DNA from: Bacteroidia bacterium
Lineage (GTDB): Bacteria; Bacteroidota; Bacteroidia; Bacteroidales; UBA12481
Direction: 5' to 3'
Assembly (NCBI GenBank): GCA_026391235.1
Contig: JAPLDV010000891.1
Span: 1 to 6,234 of the forward strand
DNA: 6,234 nucleotides
In this document: positions 1 to 6,234 of the stretch, one piece after another
How the letters are laid out: each line of letters begins with the position of its first letter
How positions within the stretch are numbered: position 1 is the stretch's first letter
Notes under the pieces: generated by a model
Databases searched by the model: none
Told to the model about the DNA's origin: nothing
What the model saw: only the letters and a program-made list of their open reading frames with translations
Program-made: the position numbers and the translations under genes

Positions 1-27
1 TAATAGTTTTTAATAATTTATATCCTA

Positions 28-41
28 ATTGTCCGGATAAT
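28..41. repeat. imperfect 14-base dyad containing an inverted CGGACAA copy
   Basis: The sequence ATTGTCCGGATAAT is a palindrome apart from one mismatched pair, centred on TCCGGA. Its left part, TTGTCCG (29-35), is the exact reverse complement of the CGGACAA heptamer that occurs twice in the promoter region of the GH130 gene. It lies about 115 bases upstream of the HTCS start codon. A role as a regulator binding site, perhaps for autoregulation, is inference. A short dyad like this can also arise by chance. Confidence 0.4.
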
Positions 42-56
42 ATCTGAGCTTTCTGG

Positions 57-76
57 TTGTTAAATCCATTTAACAA
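57..76. promoter_or_regulatory. perfect 20-base palindrome, candidate operator upstream of the HTCS gene
   Basis: TTGTTAAAT (57-65) and ATTTAACAA (68-76) are exact reverse complements separated by CC. The symmetry ends at both outer edges. The element sits 77 bases before the preferred HTCS ATG. The two-base centre and AT-rich arms suit a dimeric DNA-binding protein better than a stable RNA hairpin, and the nearest T-run (102-110) is too far away for an intrinsic terminator. The symmetry is seen directly; the operator role and the identity of any binding protein are inferred. Confidence 0.45.
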
Positions 77-153
77 ATTGGTACTATCGCTGCACTTTCC
101 ATTTTTTTTTACCTTTACTAAGTCATTGATTGTTGTTTGATTTTGTATTCGAA

Positions 154-3100
154 ATGCTCCGAAAGCTCTTTTATCTGTTTTTTTTCTTCTTGTTTTCTCT
201 TCCGTTAAGTGCTGAATACAAGACAAATGTTCATTCCATCTCCCGGCGCGAAGGGCTGTCGAACGGTGCGGTGAACACGATCGTCAAGGATGCCGAAGGA
301 TACATCTGGTTTGGCACCTGGAACGGGCTTAACCGGTATGACGGAAGCAATATCAACACCTATCTGCCCGCCAACAATCCCACCTCCATTCACAATCATG
401 TTATCCGTGAACTGTATCCCACTTCACCGGGACCCATCTGGATGCTGACTAACAAGGGTCTTGCTTTGTATGATAATGTCCACGACCGGTTTTATTCCTT
501 TTTTACCCGGGAATCGGAGCAGGTAAATTATGAAAATGACATCGCCATCAGTCATTCCGACCTTTATGGCACATTGGCCTCAGTATTCGGACGCGGCATT
601 TTTAATTACGACAGTACAACCAGGCAATTCATTCAAATCGGTTTTGATATAAAATCCCAACCAGCTTCACTCACCATAAAAAAAATTCATCAGGTTGATA
701 AACAGGTTTATTGCATTACCGGCACCGGCCAGTTGATGATGATCTCCGGCAACAGGCTGGAAGAGATCATGCAACTGCCTCTTACCGGAACATTAACCTC
801 ATCCATTTCAATTTCTGTAAACCGGCGCCAATATATACTGATTACTCAACGCGCCGGGGCTGCTCTCATTGTTGACCTGGAAGCGAAGGAAGTTCAGCAA
901 CTCAGTATCCCCGAGGATGTAATTACAACCTTCTCCCTTTCGCAGGAAAAAAGCAAGCTCTGGGTTGGTACCGACAAAGGCAGATTGTACAGTTTCAATC
1001 TGATAAACCGAAATTTTGAGGTTTTGGACAGGCTCTCGGGTTTGTTTGTAAACAACCCGATAGCTACCAGGATATTAAGTATTTATGAATCGGAACCGGA
1101 TATTTTGTGGATAGGGACCGACGGGAATGGCGTTTACACTCTGAAGCTGACTGAATTTCCGAATAAACGCCTTTCTTCAGACCGGTTGGCCTATCCGATT
1201 GTCAGAAGCATTCTCGTGACCCGCAAAGGAGATGTTTTTATCGGTACCAAAGGAGGAGGGATAGATGTTTTTGATGCCAACGGAAATCACATCAGGGGAA
1301 TATCGGTGAAAGATGGCCTGAGTAATAATTCCGTACTTTCTTTTCATGAGCGCAATGATGGCTCCATCTGGGTTGGTACCGATGGCAAAGGGGTTGACAT
1401 TATTTCGCCGGGTTATTGGGTCATCCGCAATTTTCCGCGGGATTTTAAAAACTATAACCGTTTAACATTTGCATCGGTGTATCGCATTCTTGAAGACAGC
1501 GATCAGCGGATTTACCTGGGAACCAGTGGCTATGGGGTTATCATGGTTGAGCTGGATAAGAACCGGGTTTCATCGCCCATCAATTTCGAACAGATCATTC
1601 TCGACAAAAGCTTAGAGGGAGCCTGGAATCAAAAACAAATCGTTTACGCCCTGGCTGAAGAAAAACCGGGAGTTATCTGGATCGGTACCAGGGGGACAGG
1701 CGTTTATCGTTATAATACAATAACAAAGAGGGTTATAGCTCAGTATTCGACATCATCGCCTCCGGGACTTATCAGGAACGATGACATCCTTTCTTTGTTT
1801 GCCGAACTCAACGGAAATATCTGGGTTGGCAGCAGCAATGGTATTTTCAGTTTGTTGCCTGTATCTGCCGATTCGGTCAGTGTAGCAGGGTTAGGTATTC
1901 AGTCCGACCTTTCTAATACCAGCATACATGCGATACAGCCCGACAATCTTGAGAATTTGTGGGTTACCACCAATCAGGGGCTTTCATTGATCGATGTAAG
2001 CCGAAGGAACGTCCGGAGTTTTAATGCAAACGATGGCCTGATTAATTTCGAATACAGTGATGGTGCTTCGTTTTTCGATAAAAGAACAGGCATGCTATAT
2101 GTTGGTGGCACCATGGGGGTGGATATAATACAAACGGACAGGATTAAATTCTCTTCCTATTTCCCCCCAATTGCGATTAATCAGTTTTTTATCAGGAATC
2201 TGCCGGTGGAACCAGGAATCGAAAGTGTACTGACCAGCCGGATCAATCATCAGAAAAGCCTTGTATTAAATTACAATCAAAACTTTCTGACTTTTAACGT
2301 ATCGCCTCTTGTTTACTGGGGACAGGAACGTCACAGGATTTCCTACCGTCTGATAAATTTCGATAACGAATGGATAATCAAATTACAGAACCAACCCATT
2401 AGTTTTTCAAATCTGAAACCGGGTAATTACACCCTGCAGGTACGTGTGAGTGATGAGAACGGGAACTGGTCGGAGCAGATGAGGAAAATCGAAATCATCA
2501 TTAATCCCCCGTTCTGGTTGACTGCGTGGGCAATTGCCGGTTACATCCTGCTATTTATTGGAGTTCAGTTGCTCATATTTGCGGCATATCGCAGGCGGGA
2601 AGCCAGGAAAAAGGAAGCGGTGCTCCAGGAATTCAAAAAGAAAAAAGAGGAGGAACTGCAGGGTTATAAAATAGAGTTTTTTACCAATGTGGCCCATGAG
2701 TTTCGCACACCACTCACACTCATCTCTTCACATATTCATGCTTTGCTTGAGGATACCCGTAACGCCGTTGAAAACCCACGGCTTTTAAAAGTATTCAACA
2801 ACAGCATCAAGCTTCAGAAACTCGTACTGGAAATTATGCAGTTCCGAAAGCTGGAGAAGGGCAAAGAACCATTAAATATCCAGGTGACAAAGCCGGTGGA
2901 ACTTATTCAAGAAGTTTTTTCGGACCTCGAACTGTTTGCTCAACAACGAGATATCCATTGTGAGGTTATTGCATCCGATCCTCATTTTAGTTTCAGGACA
3001 GATGCAGATAAGTTCCAGCGAATAGTGACCAATCTGATATCGAACGCAATTAAATACAATAGACAGGGAGGATTTGTCAAAGCCTTTGTTAAATCAGATC

Positions 3101-4209
3101 AATCGGCCCTTATCGTTGAAATCGAAGATAATGGGGTTGGAATAAAGCCGGATTACGTTCAAAAGGTTTTCGAGCCATTTGGAATATCTTCAGCCAGGAA
3201 AAAGGGAAGTTTCCCCGGGTACCGCTCCACAGGCCTGGGGCTGGCTGTTACTAAAGGCCTCGTTGAGCTTATGAAAGGAACAATCAGTTTTGAAAGCAGT
3301 CCTGATGAAGGAACCCGGTTTATCTGTGTTTTCCCGGATGTGCATGAAGTAAGTCAAAGTGAGTTACTGAACGAGCCGGCAGATGAATTCAATGAAATTA
3401 GTTTCATAGATGATTCCGGAACTGACCGGTTTTTTGAGAATCCTGAATTATCAGCCGGAAAACCGCTTGTCCTTCTTGTTGATGATGATCCTGAAATTCT
3501 GGTATTGTTAAGGGATTTCCTGCAGACAGATTACAACATCATTTTTGCCGAAAACGGCATTGAGGCTTACAACAAGGTATTATCCGAAAAACCCGACCTG
3601 ATTGTTTCGGATGTGATGATGCCGGAGATGGATGGTATTGAACTGTGCCACAAGCTGCGCGAGAACTTCGACACCAGCCACCTGCCGATAATCCTTTTGG
3701 CGGCCAAAGCTGAGATGGAAGACAGGATTGCCGGATTAAAAGCCGGAGCCGATTCTTATATCGCCAAACCCTTTCACCCCGAACATCTGAAAGTTCGCAT
3801 CACAAAGCTTTTGCAATTAAGGGTCAGCATAATGAGTCATTTCGGAAAACAGGATTACAATCCTGCCCTGGTGAAAGAGATCCCTGACCCGTTTTTTCAA
3901 AAATTGCTCAATTTCATTGATGAGAACCTCGATGATGAAACCCTTTCCTCTGAAAAGCTTTGTGACAAACTGGCCATCAGCAAGTCGTCGCTTTACAATA
4001 AAACCAAATCAGTGCTCGGAACTACGCCGCACAGCGTGATATACCAGCGCCGTTTAAGCAAAGCCGCTATCCTTCTTAAGTCATCCGCAATAACCGTGAG
4101 CGAGATCATCGACCAAACCGGCTTCGCCAGCAGAACCCATTTCTATGCTCTGTTTAACAAGGCTTATGGTTGCTCGCCTTCGGATTATCGGAACAAACCG
4201 GTAGCTTAA
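154..4209 (+). CDS. hybrid two-component system (HTCS) sensor kinase / AraC-family regulator
   Basis: One-protein signalling system of Bacteroidota that senses glycan fragments in the periplasm and switches on saccharide-use genes; 1351 aa, normal for the family. The ATG at 154 is preferred over the in-frame TTG at 130 because it gives a clean signal peptide (MLRK, then a Phe/Leu-rich core ending near LPLSA, residues 1-20). Residues about 30-690 are Reg_prop beta-propeller blades with repeated W-I/V-G-T signatures (W at about 52, 96, 270, 319, 406, 509, 557, 603). A Y_Y_Y domain follows (about 700-783), then a membrane helix (about 787-812), a charged helical linker, and HisKA with H848 in AHEFRTPLTL. 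The ATPase domain has N960/N964, D992-NGVGI and G1027-LGL. The receiver has D1110-D1112, phospho-acceptor D1153 and K1205. A C-terminal AraC helix-turn-helix pair spans about 1247-1348. Oddities: Ala1183 replaces the usual receiver Thr/Ser, and Ser precedes TGLGL. It probably controls the downstream GH130-MFS genes (inference); the ligand is unknown. Confidence 0.96.
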   Translation: MLRKLFYLFFFFLFSLPLSAEYKTNVHSISRREGLSNGAVNTIVKDAEGYIWFGTWNGLNRYDGSNINTYLPANNPTSIHNHVIRELYPTSPGPIWMLTNKGLALYDNVHDRFYSFFTRESEQVNYENDIAISHSDLYGTLASVFGRGIFNYDSTTRQFIQIGFDIKSQPASLTIKKIHQVDKQVYCITGTGQLMMISGNRLEEIMQLPLTGTLTSSISISVNRRQYILITQRAGAALIVDLEAKEVQQLSIPEDVITTFSLSQEKSKLWVGTDKGRLYSFNLINRNFEVLDRLSGLFVNNPIATRILSIYESEPDILWIGTDGNGVYTLKLTEFPNKRLSSDRLAYPIVRSILVTRKGDVFIGTKGGGIDVFDANGNHIRGISVKDGLSNNSVLSFHERNDGSIWVGTDGKGVDIISPGYWVIRNFPRDFKNYNRLTFASVYRILEDSDQRIYLGTSGYGVIMVELDKNRVSSPINFEQIILDKSLEGAWNQKQIVYALAEEKPGVIWIGTRGTGVYRYNTITKRVIAQYSTSSPPGLIRNDDILSLFAELNGNIWVGSSNGIFSLLPVSADSVSVAGLGIQSDLSNTSIHAIQPDNLENLWVTTNQGLSLIDVSRRNVRSFNANDGLINFEYSDGASFFDKRTGMLYVGGTMGVDIIQTDRIKFSSYFPPIAINQFFIRNLPVEPGIESVLTSRINHQKSLVLNYNQNFLTFNVSPLVYWGQERHRISYRLINFDNEWIIKLQNQPISFSNLKPGNYTLQVRVSDENGNWSEQMRKIEIIINPPFWLTAWAIAGYILLFIGVQLLIFAAYRRREARKKEAVLQEFKKKKEEELQGYKIEFFTNVAHEFRTPLTLISSHIHALLEDTRNAVENPRLLKVFNNSIKLQKLVLEIMQFRKLEKGKEPLNIQVTKPVELIQEVFSDLELFAQQRDIHCEVIASDPHFSFRTDADKFQRIVTNLISNAIKYNRQGGFVKAFVKSDQSALIVEIEDNGVGIKPDYVQKVFEPFGISSARKKGSFPGYRSTGLGLAVTKGLVELMKGTISFESSPDEGTRFICVFPDVHEVSQSELLNEPADEFNEISFIDDSGTDRFFENPELSAGKPLVLLVDDDPEILVLLRDFLQTDYNIIFAENGIEAYNKVLSEKPDLIVSDVMMPEMDGIELCHKLRENFDTSHLPIILLAAKAEMEDRIAGLKAGADSYIAKPFHPEHLKVRITKLLQLRVSIMSHFGKQDYNPALVKEIPDPFFQKLLNFIDENLDDETLSSEKLCDKLAISKSSLYNKTKSVLGTTPHSVIYQRRLSKAAILLKSSAITVSEIIDQTGFASRTHFYALFNKAYGCSPSDYRNKPVA

Positions 4210-4232
4210 CCCTGAAACCATATCATTTTGCA

Positions 4233-4266
4233 CCCTGTCGGACAAGATCAGGAACAGGGCGGACAA
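4233..4266 (+). promoter_or_regulatory. candidate HTCS/AraC-type activator site: CGGACAA direct repeat, 21-base period
   Basis: CGGACAA occurs at 4239-4245 and again at 4260-4266, exactly 21 bases apart, so both copies face the same side of the helix. Each copy is directly preceded by a hexamer, CCCTGT (4233-4238) and ACAGGG (4254-4259), and these two are reverse complements of each other. AraC-family activators are known to bind paired direct half-sites about two helical turns apart, as at araI1/araI2. The downstream copy lies where a -33 box would be expected relative to the -7 element at 4287. Binding by the upstream-encoded HTCS is inferred from position and spacing only. Confidence 0.5.
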
Positions 4267-4286
4267 AGGTTCAATGAAATCCATGG

Positions 4287-4294
4287 TAGGTTTG
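4287..4294 (+). promoter_or_regulatory. candidate Bacteroidota -7 promoter element for the GH130-MFS operon
   Basis: TAGGTTTG matches the Bacteroidota sigma-factor -7 consensus TAnnTTTG at every fixed position. It ends 21 bases before the GH130 start codon, which would put transcription start near 4299 and leave a leader of roughly 16 bases. No TTTG lies at the usual -33 distance; the nearest one upstream is at 4227-4230, far too distant. That pattern fits an activator-dependent promoter. The start-site estimate is inferred from the consensus spacing. Confidence 0.55.
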
Positions 4295-4315
4295 TTATTG
4301 ATATAACAGATTATT

Positions 4316-5368
4316 ATGGATATCGCAAATCGATTCCCGGAAAACCCTCTGATTCGGCCGGCCGATCTGAAACCCGGCATTGAAGGAATGGAAATAGTTT
4401 GCCTGCTTAACCCGGGTGTTTTTCAATTTGACGGAAAGATCTGGCTTTTGTTGCGTGTTGCTGAAAGACCCAGGCAGATTGAAGGCAAAATAAGCTTCCC
4501 TGTCTATAATATAAATGGTGAAATTGAAATCCTGAACTTCGATAAGAATGATCCTGATCTGGATGCCTCTGATCCAAGGATAATCAACTATAAGAAAAAA
4601 GACTACCTCACTACCCTATCCTACCTGAGGCTCGTTTGCAGCGAGGATGGAGTTCATTTCCGGGAGCCGGATGGATACCCTCCCATTTTTGGCAAAGGAG
4701 AACTTGAAACATTCGGCATCGAAGACTGCAGGGTTGCCTCTATGGCTGATGGTTTCAGCCTTTCGTTTACCGAAGTATCGGAATTCGGTGTGGGTGTAGG
4801 GCTCATCAGGACCAAAGACTGGAAAAATTTTAGTCGCGAAGGGATGATCTTCCCGCCTCATAATAAGGACTGTGCAATTTTTGAAGAGGAAATTAACGGA
4901 AAATATTATGCCCTGCATCGTCCGAGCAGCCCGGAACTGGGCGGCAACTATATCTGGCTGGCTCAATCTCCCGATCTGATCCACTGGGGCGGTCACAAAT
5001 GCCTTGCCACCTCGCGCCCCGGCATGTGGGATTCGGCACGCGTTGGCGCAGGCGGAGCCCCTATCCGGACCGGTAAAGGCTGGCTCGAAATTTATCACGG
5101 CGCTAACGCCGATCATCGTTATTGTTTGGGCGCTATGCTGTTAGATATCAATGATCCTTCGAAAGTCCTTGCACGCAGCAGCGAACCGGTTATGGAACCC
5201 ACTCAAACGTATGAACAAACCGGGTTTTTCGGGAACGTGGTATTTACCAATGGCCATTATGTTAAAGGTGACAACATCTTCATGTATTACGGGGCAAGCG
5301 ATGAAGTCATTTGCGGTGCCCGACTATCCATCTCTGAAATTCTTTCAACCCTGATTAAAACAACTTAG
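4316..5368 (+). CDS. GH130-family beta-mannoside phosphorylase
   Basis: Predicted cytoplasmic inverting glycoside phosphorylase: a beta-mannosyl disaccharide plus phosphate gives alpha-D-mannose 1-phosphate and the free acceptor sugar. The 350 aa chain has no signal peptide and shows GH130 landmarks in order: NPGVF (32-36), LLLRVAER (44-51), a DPRI...YLTTLSYLRL segment (from about 83), GIEDCRV with E136 and D137, HNKD (182-185), HRP (201-203), WDSARVGAG, YHG (260-262) and YYGASD (324-329). D137 is the likely proton donor by family analogy. The Arg, Lys and His positions associated with phosphate binding appear retained, favouring a phosphorylase over the GH130 hydrolases. EDC replaces the common EDP. 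The motif set looks closest to the GH130_2-type enzymes acting on beta-1,4-mannosyl sugars, including Man-GlcNAc, but this is from memory and the acceptor is not settled. The ATG at 4316 lies 6 nt-coupled to the transporter downstream (stop 5368, next start 5375) and has no Shine-Dalgarno run, as usual in this phylum. Confidence 0.9.
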   Translation: MDIANRFPENPLIRPADLKPGIEGMEIVCLLNPGVFQFDGKIWLLLRVAERPRQIEGKISFPVYNINGEIEILNFDKNDPDLDASDPRIINYKKKDYLTTLSYLRLVCSEDGVHFREPDGYPPIFGKGELETFGIEDCRVASMADGFSLSFTEVSEFGVGVGLIRTKDWKNFSREGMIFPPHNKDCAIFEEEINGKYYALHRPSSPELGGNYIWLAQSPDLIHWGGHKCLATSRPGMWDSARVGAGGAPIRTGKGWLEIYHGANADHRYCLGAMLLDINDPSKVLARSSEPVMEPTQTYEQTGFFGNVVFTNGHYVKGDNIFMYYGASDEVICGARLSISEILSTLIKTT

Positions 5369-5374
5369 CCGCAG

Positions 5375-6234
5375 ATGCCAAACAAACTAACCACTGAGTA
5401 CCGGTTTTTCTTGTCGATGCCGCACAATATGCGGGTTCTGCTGATCACCAATATGCTCTATGCACTGGTATTGCCTGTGGTTGAAATCTTTATGGCCGCT
5501 TATATCATGCGCTATTTTGCCGATACCAGCTATGTAGCCATTTTCCAGGTGGCCATGTATACAGGCATTATCATTACCTCGCTGACAAACGGCTTTTTGC
5601 TCAAAAGTTTCAAGGTCGCACACCTGTACAGTTTCGGTATCCTGCTGAGCGGCTTATCGATGGCAGGGATGATGTTTGTGAAAGACATCACCCTGGTTGG
5701 ATTAATTATATCGGGGACTCTGATTGGCGCAGCATCCGGATTTTTCTGGACCAACCGCTATCTGATGGCCCTGAACACCACAAAAGATGAAAACCGAAAT
5801 TATTTTTTCGGACTCGAATCTTTCTTCTTCACCATTTCAAATATTGGTATTCCGCTGGCAATTGGTGCTTTGTTGGTGTCGATTGGCGGAACGCATCTGT
5901 TCGGAATCGATTTTAGCATTTACTCGGGCTACCGCATAGTAACGCTTATCGTGTTTGCGATTACCATACTGGCCTGCTTTTCACTGGCCCGCGGCAAATT
6001 TTCAAACCCGGTTCAAAAAGATTTCCTGTATTTCCGCTTCGACAGGCTCTGGAACAAGCAGATTTTACTGGCAGCCCTGAAAGGCCTGGTTCAAGGTTTC
6101 CTGGTAACTGCTCCCGCTATGCTCATAATGAAATATGTGGGAAAAGAGGGTTCACTTGGACTGATTCAGGGAATTAGCGGTGGTTTGACGGCAATTCTTA
6201 TTTACCTGCTGGGACGGTTTGCCAAACCCAAACA
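5375..6234 (+). CDS. MFS-type sugar transporter, 3' end beyond the window
   Basis: Open frame from ATG at 5375 to the window edge: 286 codons plus two bases, no stop, so the gene is partial. The protein begins MPNKLTTEYRFFLSMPHN and then runs through about eight hydrophobic segments, near residues 20-45, 51-76, 81-102, 104-132, 142-172, 186-207, 232-256 and 260-284. A charged loop (about 207-230) separates the first six from the rest. This 6 + loop + 6 pattern fits a 12-helix major facilitator protein in the inner membrane, of which roughly two thirds is present. The gene starts 6 bases after the GH130 stop, so the two are almost certainly co-transcribed and probably translationally coupled. 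Pairing with a cytoplasmic phosphorylase suggests import of an intact mannosyl disaccharide. Substrate and coupling ion cannot be read from the sequence. Another multi-pass permease family is possible but less likely. Confidence 0.8.
   Translation, partial: MPNKLTTEYRFFLSMPHNMRVLLITNMLYALVLPVVEIFMAAYIMRYFADTSYVAIFQVAMYTGIIITSLTNGFLLKSFKVAHLYSFGILLSGLSMAGMMFVKDITLVGLIISGTLIGAASGFFWTNRYLMALNTTKDENRNYFFGLESFFFTISNIGIPLAIGALLVSIGGTHLFGIDFSIYSGYRIVTLIVFAITILACFSLARGKFSNPVQKDFLYFRFDRLWNKQILLAALKGLVQGFLVTAPAMLIMKYVGKEGSLGLIQGISGGLTAILIYLLGRFAKPK

Larger units (their letters stand above)
1..153. other. AT-rich non-coding leader upstream of the HTCS gene
   Basis: This stretch is clearly richer in A and T than the rest of the window and holds no convincing gene. 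It contains an imperfect dyad at 28-41, a perfect 9-2-9 palindrome at 57-76, and a run of nine T at 102-110. I found no full TAnnTTTG / TTTG promoter pair. The closest -7-like string is TGATTTTG at 138-145, one mismatch from consensus, but it would leave almost no leader before the ATG at 154. The promoter of the regulator gene is therefore not resolved. The 3' end of an upstream gene could lie just before the window, but nothing here proves it. Confidence 0.6.

Noticed and set aside
21..39. TATCC / GGATA inverted repeat as a hairpin or terminator
   Set aside because: Five-base arms with a nine-base spacer and no following T-run; it overlaps the better-supported dyad at 28-41.
130..153. In-frame TTG at 130 as the HTCS start
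   Set aside because: It would add eight residues (MLFDFVFE) including acidic ones before the MLRK n-region. The ATG at 154 gives a standard signal peptide.
958..1390. Near-identical strings TGGGTTGGTACCGA at two places as a DNA repeat or recombination site
   Set aside because: They encode the repeated W-V-G-T-D signature of propeller blades, so protein repetition explains them.
4233..4259. CCCTGT / ACAGGG inverted repeat as a terminator for the HTCS gene
   Set aside because: Only six paired bases with a 15-base loop and no T-run after the second arm. It is better read as part of the regulatory repeat.
4081..4380. 99-codon open frame on the - strand across the HTCS-GH130 junction
   Set aside because: It is antisense to the AraC domain, the promoter region and the GH130 start, with no recognisable protein features.
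4616..5116. 166-codon open frame on the - strand
   Set aside because: It lies wholly inside the GH130 gene, whose family motifs are unambiguous; the antisense translation shows no recognisable domain.
5387..5754. Two short open frames on the - strand
   Set aside because: Both are antisense to the transporter gene, whose hydrophobic helix pattern and tight coupling to GH130 identify the real frame.

Overview
The window looks like part of a Bacteroidota chromosome, probably a carbohydrate-utilisation locus. The main reasons are a complete hybrid two-component system (HTCS) regulator with periplasmic propeller, kinase, receiver and AraC domains in one chain, no Shine-Dalgarno-like purine runs before the starts, and a TAnnTTTG-type -7 promoter element. 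No finer taxonomic placement can be supported from the sequence.

Layout, all on the + strand. Positions 1-153 are an AT-rich leader with no gene. It holds a 20-base perfect palindrome (57-76) and a smaller imperfect dyad (28-41). Positions 154-4209 encode the HTCS sensor/regulator, 1351 aa from the preferred ATG. Positions 4210-4315 are a 106-base intergenic region with a 7-base direct repeat (CGGACAA) at a 21-base period, followed 20 bases later by a good -7 element (TAGGTTTG) with no -33 TTTG at the usual distance. Positions 4316-5368 encode a cytoplasmic GH130-family beta-mannoside phosphorylase (350 aa). Only 6 bases later, an MFS-type sugar transporter starts at 5375 and runs off the window after 286 codons with no stop.

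Working model (inference): the HTCS senses a mannose-containing glycan fragment in the periplasm. Its AraC domain binds the 21-base-period direct repeat and activates the GH130-MFS operon. The MFS protein imports an intact mannosyl disaccharide, and GH130 splits it with phosphate into alpha-D-mannose 1-phosphate and the acceptor sugar. The acceptor (GlcNAc, glucose or mannose) cannot be read from this window. No SusC/SusD pair, mobile element, RNA gene or CRISPR array is visible. The most interesting material is the regulatory DNA: the CGGACAA heptamer was seen, by eye, only three times in the window, all in the two non-coding gaps.
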